This document shows positions 55,108-64,000 of a stretch of 64,000 nucleotides of DNA, one piece after another. The DNA is from Ectobius pallidus (Eukaryota; Arthropoda; Insecta; Blattodea; Ectobiidae). Below the pieces are notes generated by a model. It did not search any database, was not told the DNA's origin, and saw nothing but the letters and a program-made list of their open reading frames with translations. Positions within the stretch are counted from its first letter, which is position 1, and each line of letters begins with the position of its first letter. The translations under genes and the position numbers were made by a program. The DNA lies in contig CAXKWD010000002.1 of assembly GCA_964059195.1 (NCBI GenBank), positions 153,901,042 through 153,965,041 of the forward strand. Reading direction: 5' to 3'.

Positions 55108-55641
55108 ACATTCAAGAAGAGTAGATCGCTTTGCTATAGTAACAGACAGTTGTGTCAATAATAAAATAAATAATTCAATAAGTATTTTGCAGTGATATTG
55201 TGCCAAAAAAAAAAATAAATAAATAAAAAAATAAGATATTGATAAAGTTAAAAGATGAATACAAAGGATTATGGATTATAAGTAATGCTTGATTAATAAT
55301 TAATGTAAAAATAAATGGTTCTAGCTTAATAATTAATATGCAAAAGAGAGATAAGCTGAAATTGAATAAAAGGAAAGAATTGCTGAAATGTGCGAACATG
55401 ATCCGACACCGAATCCTGAGAATATGGAAATGTTGTAAATAAAATATATAAATACATATGATTTAAATATAAGAAGTTTAAGATGTTGTATATAGTAGAG
55501 AGATAGGATTGAACATTAATGTGATATATGTATATAAAATTGTTTGTTATTTTAAGAGGGTAATGTTGTATATAAAATGTTTATGATTAATGTTGTTATG
55601 TAGAACAACATAGTGTGAAATTGCATATTTGTTTGTTAATA
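55108..55641. other. Ty3 internal non-coding remnant
   Basis: AT-rich, with no integrase or RNase H similarity seen in any frame. It joins the truncated pol to the Tigger element. Confidence 0.5.
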
Positions 55642-56830
55642 CAGTGAAATCTCCGTACAACGATTACCGATATAACGATAATACTCTTTATAACGTTAAA
55701 ATATTTTGGTCCCGGCATACTTTCCATTAAAATAATGTAAAATTCCCCTCGGTTTTACGATACTCTTAATAACGATAAACCTCCCCACTACGATTACATT
55801 TAGAATCCCCGTAAATACATTTTCCTCGGTACAACGATAAAAATAGATCGTGAAAGTCCAAATCATGAACTCCCCCGCCTCGTTTTAAGGGTGGAATCGC
55901 CTTCCTTGACCTTGATCGTGCTTCACCCTCGCTCAAGTGCACAATGGAGTAAACCAGTTGCCTGGTCGCCAGTCAGTGCCTGCACTGCACGGCAAGTTTG
56001 TTTGGTGGTGTTCGCGTATTGTTGTGCTTCTCTGTCAGCATGGCTTCTCGCAAAAAAATTAGTATGCAGCAGAAATTAGCTGTAATTAAAGACATTGACG
56101 CAGGCATGAAACAAACTGCAACATCGAAAAAGTACGGGCTTTCGGAATCTACGGTGTCGACTTTCTTAAAGAAAAGGAATGAGATCGAGGAAAAACTCAA
56201 TTCAAATGCCGTGGATCCTACTAGAAAACGAAAGAATACGGCAACATTTATTGACTTGGATGCTGCAACCTTGGAATGCTTCAATGAAAAAAGAACTTTA
56301 AACATTCCAATAAATGGACCGTTGATTTGTAGTCAAGCTAAGAAGTTTGCTACCATGCTTGGTGTGGAGGACTTCAAGGCTAGCAATGGGTGGCTTGTCC
56401 GCTTTAGAGACCGCCATGGCATAACTTTTAAGTTAATTCAATGGGAAGAGAAATCTGCACCAACAAATGACGCAAATCTCTGGTGCAGTAATGAAATGAA
56501 AAAAAATTACTGAGAAATATTTGCCAGAAGATATTTATAATGCTGACGAGACTGGGATGTTTTACCAGCTTCTTCCTGAAAAGACAATGTGTTTGCTCAT
56601 AAGTTAGTGTAATAATTTAAGGGTGGAGTGAATACAGTACAGTATAGCAGTTCTTTTGTAAAAATTCTTTATTTCCTTAAATACTTAAAGCGTTTCAATT
56701 ATTGAAGTTGTTTCCTACATATACTACCAATATTTGAACATTTTTTGTAAATTCTCGATATAACAATATCTCTCTCTACAACAATATTTTTTTCTGGTCC
56801 CTGCGAAATCGTTGTATCGAGATTTCACTG
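55642..56830 (+). mobile_element. Tigger/pogo element, internally deleted
   Basis: Inverted ends CAGTGAAATCTC..TACAACGAT (55642) and ATCGTTGTA..GAGATTTCACTG (to 56830), flanked by TA at 55640-55641 and 56831-56832. Terminal regions repeat the ACGAT/ATAACGAT motif several times (55657-55840). Lies inside the Ty3 element. Confidence 0.9.
56040..56513 (+). pseudogene. Tigger transposase, DNA-binding half only
   Basis: Starts MASRKKISMQQKLAVIKDID, a pipsqueak/CENP-B-type helix-turn-helix, with KKYGLSESTVSTFLKKR. The second CENPB-type domain holds PINGPLICSQAKKFA and SNGWLVRFRDRHGI. The frame stops at 56511-56513 after one indel; just beyond, in another frame, NADETGMFYQLLPEKT carries the first catalytic aspartate of the DDE core. 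The remainder of the core is deleted before the 3' end. Confidence 0.9.
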
Positions 56831-56832
56831 TA

Positions 56833-57426
56833 TATGGTGTGTTACATTTGTATGTCATATGAAAACACATGTTAAGTAGTGATTCAAGAAAGAGAATTCG
56901 TGTGAAAGAAATAAGTAAGTGATATTGTAAGAACGATGAGTGAAATCTCGACATATATATCAAACATGAACGATGAGTTAAATCTCGACATATATCTTTT
57001 CAAAATGTTTAAAATTCTCTTATCACTAAAACAAACATATTTTGTATATATTGCCCAACGTTGTTTGTTTTTCAAGGAGTTGTTTCAAGTTAAAAAATGT
57101 TTAATATTATCTTCGTATATTGTTCCAATAGTTTTCATTTTTTTAAAGATTGTGTTAAAAGAATGCAAGTTGATACAAACCTGATTTAAGTTGTTTGTAT
57201 ACAAATAATTTTGGTAAGAATTATTTAAATTGAAGTTGTAATGTTTGACACATACACTTATGTTACACTAATTCATATGTCGTCATCCACCACTTCAAAT
57301 ATTCATTTTAAGTTTTAACTAATTCAATCGTAATTCAAAATTTGATAAAAATAAATATTCTGGGGTATGATGTGTTAATTTAATTATTTACCTTTTCGGA
57401 CATAATTAAATTAACACAGGGGCATT
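56833..57426. other. Ty3 3' internal remnant
   Basis: Contains a near-duplicate of ATGAGTGAAATCTCGACATATAT at 56936 and 56969, echoing Tigger end sequence. No supported gene. Confidence 0.45.
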
Positions 57427-58534
57427 TGATACTGGAATTATTCCACCCTTTCGGTTTATTTATAAAACAATAGATAATTAATATTTATTCAAATTATCCA
57501 AATTATTATTATTATTATTTTCGGTATCAAAATTCTCATTTCGATTATTATTATTATTATATGTTTCCAAATTAGAAACATTAACAGTAAAAGAAACGTA
57601 TGTATTCAAAATTCGATTATTATTATTATTTTCTTAATTCCAAATTAGAAATCTTAACTGTAAAAGAAACGTATGTATTTAAAATACAACGTACTAAGTT
57701 CATAATTCCAACCCGCGAATTGGCTTAACCAATAAGAATGATTTACGTAACGAAACATGTAGCCAATGGGTGAAAAGCATCTTTAACCGCGAAAGATAGC
57801 GTTAGTAGAACGACACTTCATCATTACTCTTTGAACAGAGCAGACCTCTGCATCTTGCTCTCGTGGAGAAGTCGCGAAAACAATACCTAGCTATGGCGAT
57901 TCTCACAGCCACCTTCAAATATAAAACACTACGCATTTAGGATGTATAAGCGTGTGAGTCTTATTTTATATAGTGATAAATAAGAAGAATATAATTCACG
58001 TAAGTAAATGACAAGTGAAACAAAAGTGGTGACGACGCACAAACAGTTACACAACTTACAGTTTATTTGAATAAATTCCAATAGTCAAAAGATAATAGTG
58101 TGGTTATCATTTTAAAAGGTATAACTAGCTATAACAATATCCCTGAGATGATTCGTGCAATACCCTGGGCAAAAGCAGCCGTGGAAGTTTGAGGTGCATA
58201 ACCAAAAGGACTCCGACGGAGGTTCGAAGTAAGTACATTTCCCAAAGAAATCCCTTCACACAAAACCGTCCACCTTTCGTCATAGTACCACCTCACAATA
58301 GGCATGCCGAAATGAATTCATGAGGACCATTACTGAGGTTAAAATTACCAATGAAATAAAGTTTGAATTATTAAAAATAATAATTAAAATATCTTTAGAA
58401 CAATAATGCTTGGCCAAATTAAAAATGAAATAATAAAAGATATCAATTAATACATAATTAACAACTCTCTTTTTATAAAAGGGACTTTTTATACTTATTT
58501 CTCCATCAATTACACAAATCTGAAGCGTAATCAC

Positions 58535-59121
58535 TAGGGCAAGGCATTTGATGATTTTGCATCTTTTTTTATGAAGGTTAAAAGATAGCTCCAATGTATA
58601 TAAATGTATATCATTAAATAATTAATGAAATAAGGGCAATTTGTTTTTGCATTATTTTGCATATTTTCGTCATTTTTCAAATGATAGGTCATTTTTTGGC
58701 AATTTTTAGGTCATTTTTGGCATTTTTAGGTCATTTTCAACATTTTATGTCATTTTTGGCATTTTAGCAATAAATATTTTTTCTTTCTTTTTAAATGGCA
58801 CATATTTGCTAGGGGCAATTTGATGGGCATGCCAGTTCAGAAAGAATTTATTTTTCGCTAAGAGTGTCCAAGTACTGTAGTATAAATTTACTGATTTCTT
58901 TAGTAAAGTGTGTTTTATATTGTAAATTCATATATAAAGCATCGTCATAAACTGTATTTAGCAATTCATTACTTAAGAAAAAACTAATTTTAAGTAATAA
59001 TGGTAAATTTATTGGTCATTATTTTAAGATTTCGGGTCATTTTTTCACTATTTTTAGGTCATAAATCATTTTGCATTTTGCATTTTTTCACTATTTTATG
59101 GTCATTAAATGCCTTGCCCTA
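58535..59121. mobile_element. hAT-type MITE (TAGGGCAAGGCATTT ends)
   Basis: Inverted ends TAGGGCAAGGCATTTGATGA and rc of CATTAAATGCCTTGCCCTA; 8-bp duplication GTAATCAC at 58527-58534 and 59122-59129. Inside are repeated units of the type GGTCATTTTTGGCATTTTTA (58655-58765 and 59030-59105). No coding capacity. Confidence 0.93.
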
Positions 59122-59129
59122 GTAATCAC

Positions 59130-59330
59130 CTATCGCTGGAATTTTGTCAAGCCATAGAATCTTTACATCGTATGCCGGTCAGTTCTGCATCAATCGAAAG
59201 AGTATTTTCTTCATTTGGGTTAGTACAAATAAAATTGAGAAACAGACTAGGCAATGAAAAAGCCCAGAAGCTTGTATACATCAACAGGCAGAATAAAGCA
59301 AATATGCAAGTATCTTACGATGAATGGTGA
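59130..59330 (+). pseudogene. hAT transposase C-terminal dimerisation segment
   Basis: LSLEFCQAIESLHRMPVSSASIERVFSSFGLVQIKLRNRLGNEKAQKLVYI is the conserved end of a BED-type hAT transposase; SASIERVFS contains the catalytic-region glutamate. The frame extends left through the MITE duplication (NLKRNH at 58515-58534). It is probably the only coding relic of the surrounding hAT element at 50221-60906. It stops normally at TGA 59328-59330. Confidence 0.85.
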
Positions 59331-59335
59331 ATTTA

Positions 59336-59673
59336 CGATATTTACTCGAATATAACGTGCCCTATTTTTGTCCATTTGTAGATTTCAATACTGAGGTGTG
59401 CGTTAAATTCTAGTACAAATCCGTTTCGTAGGTCAGAGGTAATATTGATCTACATAACAATGCATTGCTATAATTCTCGACTTCCTACTTGTAGGAATAA
59501 AACTGGCAGTTAACTGTAGATGTTTGTGTGTTGGTCCATTATTCTATAAATACTGCGACAAAATTCCAAATAAAATATCCTCCTATTGATGCGCATTACA
59601 TTTGCTAACAAATTCTTTTTTTATGATTTTAAGTTCCAAAATCAGGGTGCGCATTATATTGGAGTAAATATGG
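59336..59673. mobile_element. Tigger-like MITE (TA duplication)
   Basis: Inverted ends CGATATTTACTCGAATATAA (59336) and rc TACCATATTTACTCCAATAT (to 59673), with TA at 59334-59335 and 59674-59675. Both ends continue into GCGCAT/ACGTGC motifs. 338 bp, non-coding. Confidence 0.82.
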
Positions 59674-59711
59674 TAATTAACTATTGCTGGGAATTACACA
59701 GTGAAGTGGTA

Positions 59712-60366
59712 CAGTGAGTCCCACGCAAGAGTTGGCCAATGACGCGGGATTCTGCGACGTGGCGGGCACAGCTCCAACTCCCGAGCGATCGGGTGAAATA
59801 TCTACGCAAATAAAGCCGCGATCGGTGTAATGATTCAGGTTCTCACATTTACAGTTAAAATTACAATGAAAATAATCACGTACCTCATCACAAGAGCTGT
59901 TGGAAATGTTCTTATCTTGCATCCACACAATACTGGCACCTTTTTAGGAAATTTTCTATCACACGTATAATTTCAGCTTCCTAGACAGAGTTAATTTCTC
60001 TTGTGATATTGTCTTTAAGTTCTTCTAACAGCATGTGACTATTATTTATGGGGAAACTTCAAAAATAAAGTGTATAGGTCAATTTCCCATACATTAGAAG
60101 AACTTGAAGACAATATCACAAGAAAAATTAACTCTATTTCGGAAGCTGAAGTTATGCGCGTAAAAGAAAATTTCCTAAAATGGTGCCAGTATTGTGTGGG
60201 TGCAAGAGGAGAACATTTTCAACATATCTTGTGATGAGGTACATAGTTATTTTCATTGTAATTTTAACTGTAAATGTGAGAACCTGAATCATTACACCGA
60301 TCGCGGCTTTATGTGCCGTAACGCAGAAACCCGTGTCATTGGCCAACTCTTGCATGGGACTCACTG
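59712..60366. mobile_element. Tc1-like fold-back element
   Basis: Ends CAGTGAGTCCCACGCAAGAG and its complement, flanked by TA (59710-59711, 60367-60368). Nearly the whole 655 bp is palindromic: left arm 59712-60037 and right arm 60092-60366 are complementary, each carrying the C-terminal transposase fragment (EELEDNITR..NSISEAE, WCQYCVGARGEHFQHIL on the plus strand of the right arm). The central 50 bp is the loop. Related to the elements at 25902 and 49667. Confidence 0.88.
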
Positions 60367-60394
60367 TATTAAATTACACTAAATACAATTTCAG

Positions 60395-60890
60395 GTTTCT
60401 GAGCTTGTAACTTTTAAATTTGTGATGTTTGGAAATAAGAACATGAAAGAAATTTCAATTATTTTTACTCAATTTGATTTTATCAAAATAAAATGCCTGG
60501 CTTTTTTCAAGTGGATAAAACTGGTAGCTCTGCATTTGCACTCAGTAGGCCTAAGTAGGCCTACTACAGGTTCTGAGCTTGTAACTTTTAAATTTGTGAT
60601 GTTTGGAAATAAAAACATGAAAAGAACTTCAATTATTTTTATTCAATTTGATTTTAGCCGGATAAAATGCCTGGCTTTTTTCAAGTGGATAAAACTGGTA
60701 GCTCTGCATTTGCACTCAGTAGGCCTAAGTAGGCCTGCTACAGGTTCTGAGCTTGTAACTTTTAAATTTGTGATGTTTGGAAATAAAAACATGAAAGGAA
60801 CTTCAATTATTTTTATTCAATTTGATTTTAGCCGGATAAAATGCCTGGCTTTTTTCAAGTGGATAAAACCGGTTAAAACCAGGCCGGCTT
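60395..60890 (+). repeat. 174-bp tandem array, about 2.9 copies
   Basis: GAGCTTGTAACTTTTAAATTTG recurs at 60401, 60575 and 60749, exactly 174 bp apart. Because 174 is divisible by three, a 158-codon frame runs through the array (60422-60898), but I regard it as a by-product. Each unit contains a GCCGGATAAAATGCCTGGC-like motif related to the element's subterminal repeats. Confidence 0.95.
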
Positions 60891-60946
60891 TTTCATAACA
60901 ACCCTGCCACTCGCCCAGCCCAGCCCCAGTCCAAGAGAGACTCACT

Positions 60947-60947
<1 letters not shown>

Positions 60948-60994
<47 letters not shown>

Positions 60995-61015
60995 ATAATA
61001 ATAATAATAATAATA
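60948..61015. repeat. TAG then TAA microsatellite
   Basis: About 15 TAG units passing into about 7 TAA units; continuation of the microsatellite at 49650-49666. Confidence 0.95.
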
Positions 61016-61084
61016 CTTACTAGCTCAATGGCAAAAGACAATTTCTAAGCAATCTAAAGGTATATTATCTATTTTGTGAAACCC

Positions 61085-61790
61085 GGAGGAACATTACAGT
61101 GCTTAAAAAATCCAAACAATAAAAAATCAAAGCTCCAAAATTTCAAAATTAAAAAATCAAAGATCCAAAATTAAAAAGTTCAAAAAATAAAAATACAAAT
61201 ATCCAAAATAAAAAAAATAATTAATCCAAAATTGAAAAAATTTAAAAATCCAAAATTAAAAAAACGAAAATACAAAATTAAAAAATCCAAAATATAAAAA
61301 ATTCAAAGAATCAAAATTTTAAAAATTCAAAGATCCAAAATTTAAACAATTAAAAAATCAAAATCCAAAATTGAAAAATCTAAAAATCCAAAATTAAAAA
61401 AAAAAAACAAAAAATATAAATTTTAAAGATCCAAAATTTAAAAAAAAACAAAATTAAAAATTCCAAAATTAAAAAATTCAAAGATACAAAATTTTAAAAA
61501 TCCAAAAATCCTAAATAAAAAATAAAAATCCAATAATAAAATATCCAAATTTCCAAAATAAAAAAAATTAAATTAATAATTAAAAAATCTAAAATTTAAA
61601 AAATAATAAAATCAAAAAATCCAAAATTTAAAAATAAAAAATTCAAAGATTGAAAATTTAAAAAATCCAAAATTAAAAATTCAAAGATCAAAAATTTAAA
61701 AAGTTCAAAAACCCAATACTAAAAAGTCCAATAATGCAAAATTGAAAAAATCCAATAATAAAAAATTGAAAGAATAAAGAATAAAACAAG
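61085..61790. repeat. Degenerate A-rich repeat field (AAAATCCAAAATT-type units)
   Basis: Roughly 700 bp built from variants of AAAAATCCAAAATT and AATTCAAAGATCCAAAATTT with A-runs between. On this strand G and T are sparse. No frame is open for long. Confidence 0.85.
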
Positions 61791-62056
61791 TTTCACTTCT
61801 GCCGCATGGCGTTCCACGCACACTTTTTTTTTTAATAGATCTGAAACATTTGTACTTGATAGAAGAAATAATCTTTTATCAAACAAACATGATTAGAAGA
61901 TTTTAGATAAAATAGATAAATCATTTTTTGAAAAATGTATGAAGTGTCCTTGGTCTCCCCTAGACCTGAAAAAAATATCTCACCCAAATTGGGAAGTGTC
62001 TTAAGCATGCACTCACCTTATACAGAACTAAATTTAGGTTATTATTACAATCTTAC
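61791..62056 (-). other. Intron 3' of the dynamin-like exon
   Basis: Follows the GTAAGA donor at 62056-62051 on the minus strand. No feature recognised in it. Confidence 0.45.
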
Positions 62057-62217
62057 TTGTAAATGAACCATCTGTTTTTCTGCCGAATCCAAGTTCTCCT
62101 TTAGAAAAACTTTGGTTGCAGAGTCAACAGCTGGTCTTAAATGTGGATATTTTCGTTCCAGATCTTCTTGTAAAGTTTGAGTGACCATCTGAATGCAATC
62201 TTGTGCACTTGTCCTCA
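62057..62217 (-). CDS. Dynamin-superfamily GTPase, stalk-region exon (Mx/DRP-like)
   Basis: A 161-bp exon on the minus strand bounded by acceptor TTTTCAG and donor GTAAGA. Reading phase: the first two bases complete a split codon, then 53 codons to the exon end. The translation includes CIQMVTQTLQEDLERKYPHLRPA and ENLDSAEKQMVHLQ. The spacing of YP.L, a following alpha-helical stretch and the AE..M..Q segment agrees with the stalk of Mx and dynamin-related GTPases just before their conserved acidic-aromatic block; the match is by pattern, and an unrelated helical protein is possible. Dynamins assemble through the stalk into membrane-constricting helices. The GTPase domain exons are not in the window. 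It is on the same strand as the MIS12-like exon, which lies 56 kb further along, most likely in a different gene. Confidence 0.5.
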
Positions 62218-62299
62218 CTGAAAAGAAAGAATAGGAAACATTTCAAGACAATCGACAAAAATATATATGTGGATGTAATCCTTAAAGTCCACCCTGAGG

Positions 62300-62732
62300 A
62301 TTCAAGGTTTTATATTCCTTAAACTCTGGCAGTAATCCACTAAACAAATGAACTGTATCCAAAACTTTTGCCCCTTACTTATAACCACTCTGAGAGGAGG
62401 ACCACCATTGATACTCAATGGTAACTGTATACTATAATTTATTTTTATGATTGCAGTTCTGATGAAGACACTTATATGAACACACAATGATATGGCACAC
62501 TTGGCTTGCATCACCTTGCACAATCTTAATTAACATAATCCATGTTACACCTTTGCTTCTGATACACAACCAATTGTGTCTGATCAGAAGGAGCACAGAA
62601 CCGCAACTGACAAAACGGCATGCGAATGGTAGCTGCCTTGGTGCGAAATGATGCAATCAATGTTGCAAAATATCTTATACACAAATTCAAAGAAAATAGA
62701 CAATTTAATCAAAAGATAATAGTTCATCAACA
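62300..62732 (-). repeat. 3' LTR of the second BEL/Pao element (outer end not fixed)
   Basis: Starts TGTTGATGAAC on the minus strand at 62732, directly after a purine tract (rc of TGCTCCCCCCCTT, 62733-62745). The far end, probably near 62290-62300, could not be determined because the partner LTR is outside the window. Confidence 0.6.
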
Positions 62733-64000
62733 TGCTCCCCCCCTTGAGCTCCCTGGCTCAACCATAGTTGAAAATTTTCTCTTGAAGTGATTCTATATAA
62801 ACAGAACAAGAGTCCTTTATTCAATATTCTTGGGGAGAGGACATAATTTCACTATGGCTCTTTTGAAGACACCATTATTAGTTTGCACTGATACTACACG
62901 AGTCACATTATCAGCATCAGTATACTGTTGCTTAATTATGCAGATTTTCCATACTAAAGGAGGGAGGTTATCGTCCCTTATCAATACCAAGTCTCCAATA
63001 GTTGGTTTACAAACACCTTCAGAATGCCATTTTTTGCGTTGTTGAAGTGACTGGAGATAATCCGTAGACCAAGTGTCCAAAAATTCTTGATAGAGTTTTT
63101 GAATAACATTCCATCTTGAATGACAGGACATAGGTATGTTGGAATTATCAGAACAGGGTACATTAGTCAATAGTCTACCTGCAAGAATATGTCCTGGAGT
63201 CAGATAACATAAGTCATCAGGTCTATCAATCATGCTACACAATGGTCTAGAATTTAAGACAGCTTCAATTCTACATAATAGTGTATTCAACTCTTCAAAA
63301 TTAAGTAGCTGTTTACCTATAGTTTGTCGCATTAACTGCTTACATGACTTTATTCCGGCTTCCCCAACACCTCCAAAGTGTGGGCTCCATGTGGAATAAA
63401 GTTCCATTTCACAAACATGTCAGCTGAAAATTGCTTAAGAGAAGTTTCATTTTCCTTAAAAAATCTTACGATATCGTTCTTTGCTCCCACAAAATTAGTA
63501 CCATTATCGCTCCAAATTGTATTTGGGCACCCATGACGCACTACAAATCTGTTGAAAGCAGCAAAGAAATCATGGGTAGTTAAACCCTTGACTAATTCCA
63601 AATGAATGGCCTTAGTAGTTAGGCATATGAACAATCCAATGTAAGCCTTAAATTTAATTTTACTACGTGGGTTGCCTCCCTTAGTTATGACTGGACCACT
63701 GTTAAATTTAATTTTACTACGTGGGTTGCCTCCCTTAGTTATGACTGGACCACTGTTGTCTACTCCTACTACAGTAAATGGTAGTTGAGGTTCAACTCTA
63801 TCAGCAGGTAGCTGACCCATCAGCTGAGTGGCTGGGATAGGCTTACATCTAAAACATTTGTAACAAGAGCGAACAACACCATGAACAACTGTTCTACCTA
63901 GAGGTATCCAATATCTTATCCTTAGAGGAAATAGTACAGCTTGAACACCTGCATGTAACTGTCTTTCATGTTCAGAAGTAACTATTAGTTTAGTGACACA
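62733..64000 (-). mobile_element. Second BEL/Pao retrotransposon, 3' part (runs off window)
   Basis: Integrase and C-terminal domain followed by purine tract and LTR. It differs in sequence from the BEL at 10106-34126, so it is another family. It lies in the intron just upstream of the dynamin-like exon, in the same orientation. Confidence 0.88.
62817..64000 (-). pseudogene. BEL/Pao integrase and C-terminal domain, one frameshift
   Basis: From the window edge: the zinc-binding part (HERQLHAG, then CYKCFRC), VVGVDNSGPV, the core TKAIHLELV and SDNGTNFVGA (second catalytic D in its normal SDNG context), then HFGGVGEAGIKS with the glutamate, LTPGHILAG and the C-terminal VTRVVSVQTNNGVFKRAIVKLCPL. 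A frame change near 63395 lies between the second D and the glutamate. A 54-bp block (63651-63704) is repeated in frame at 63705-63758, inserting 18 extra residues right after the first catalytic region. Both changes would inactivate the enzyme. The reading frame is open at position 64000. Confidence 0.88.

Larger units (their letters stand above)
50612..58295 (+). mobile_element. Ty3/gypsy LTR retrotransposon, pol-deleted
   Basis: Two LTRs (50612-51482 and 57427-58295; TGAGAC/TGATAC to CCACCTCA), 871 and 869 bp and highly similar. The 4-bp duplication CAAT is at 50608-50611 and 58296-58299. The primer site begins TGGCGCAACAACG at 51489, and a purine tract ACAGGGGCA precedes the 3' LTR. Internal coding: gag, a protease-like segment and the first RT fingers; the rest of RT, RNase H and integrase are missing. 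A Tigger element sits at 55642-56830. Confidence 0.88.
50221..60906 (+). mobile_element. hAT element (CAGGGTTGT ends) holding a Ty3 element and three small elements
   Basis: Left end CAGGGTTGTAAAAAAGCCGG at 50221 and a right end that reads, in reverse complement, CAGGGTTGTTATGAAAAAGC (ending 60906). The 8-bp duplication CCACTCGC lies at 50213-50220 and 60907-60914. Subterminal AGCCGGCTAAAAT motifs recur at 50236-50315 and in the right-hand array. The remaining coding part is the transposase C-terminus at 59130-59330. Insertions inside: 50612-58295, 58535-59121, 59336-59673 and 59712-60366. Confidence 0.82.
49667..60947. mobile_element. Tc1-like element (TA duplication), outer shell of the second nest
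   Basis: Left end CAGTGAGTCTCTCTC at 49667 and complementary right end GAGAGACTCACTG ending 60947 are flanked by TA at 49665-49666 and 60948-60949. Its own sequence is about 590 bp (49667-50220 and 60915-60947), an internally deleted derivative keeping the transposase N-terminus fused to its last residues. The rest is the hAT insertion at 50221-60906. Confidence 0.82.

Noticed and set aside
60422..60898. 158-codon frame with repeated FGNKNMK units
   Set aside because: Exists only because the 174-bp tandem unit is divisible by three; no homology and no start context.
60395..61790. CRISPR-like array
   Set aside because: Units are contiguous tandem copies or degenerate A-rich DNA, without constant repeats separated by unique spacers, in a eukaryotic genome.

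Overview
This window is transposon-dense eukaryotic nuclear DNA, most likely from an insect with a large repeat-rich genome (a cockroach or termite is my guess, not a determination). The case rests on AT-rich introns with GT..AG exons and on the element mix: BEL/Pao, Ty3, copia, Penelope, jockey-, R1- and RTE-like LINEs, a tRNA-derived SINE, hAT, mariner, Tc1-like and Tigger. No operons, bacterial genes, CRISPR arrays or intact viruses are seen. Host coding sequence is reduced to two short minus-strand exons: a MIS12-like kinetochore exon (5490-5627) and a dynamin-superfamily stalk exon (62057-62217). Almost everything between them is mobile DNA in several generations.

Layout. 606-5282: nearly full-length but broken LINE with an L1-type ORF1. 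5490-5627: MIS12-like exon. About 6035-9516: jockey-type LINE fragment split by a non-autonomous hAT (6338-7924). 9771-10080: SINE. 10106-34126: one BEL/Pao retrotransposon (minus strand) cut into eight pieces by nested insertions: hAT 11132-14184 (itself holding a LINE 3' end), a head-to-head Penelope-like insertion 14887-19291, a DNA transposon with a TTA target duplication 19441-21717, an ORF1-only LINE 21985-23529, an RTE-type LINE end 24841-25316, and a Tc1-like element 25902-33230 that swallowed a copia fragment and an R1-like LINE with an intact 1235-codon ORF2. 34951-45087: two LTR copies of one family, with an RTE-type LINE, a mariner and no host gene between them. 47503-48180: a second, older Penelope remnant. 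49667-60947: a second nest, with a Tc1-like element containing a hAT, which contains a Ty3/gypsy element (itself holding a Tigger), a hAT MITE, a Tigger-like MITE and a Tc1-like fold-back element. 61085-61790: A-rich degenerate repeat. 62057-62217: dynamin-like exon. 62300-64000: 3' end of a second BEL/Pao element running off the window.

The genes do not act as a pathway; the biology is the layered history of insertions. In the BEL nest, removing each insertion plus one copy of its target duplication restores an open reading frame in the host element, which fixes the order of events. The youngest, best-preserved coding elements are the Penelope-like element (841 codons, GIY-YIG, hammerhead-like motif) and the R1-like LINE. 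The least familiar element is the TTA-flanked transposon at 19441-21717.
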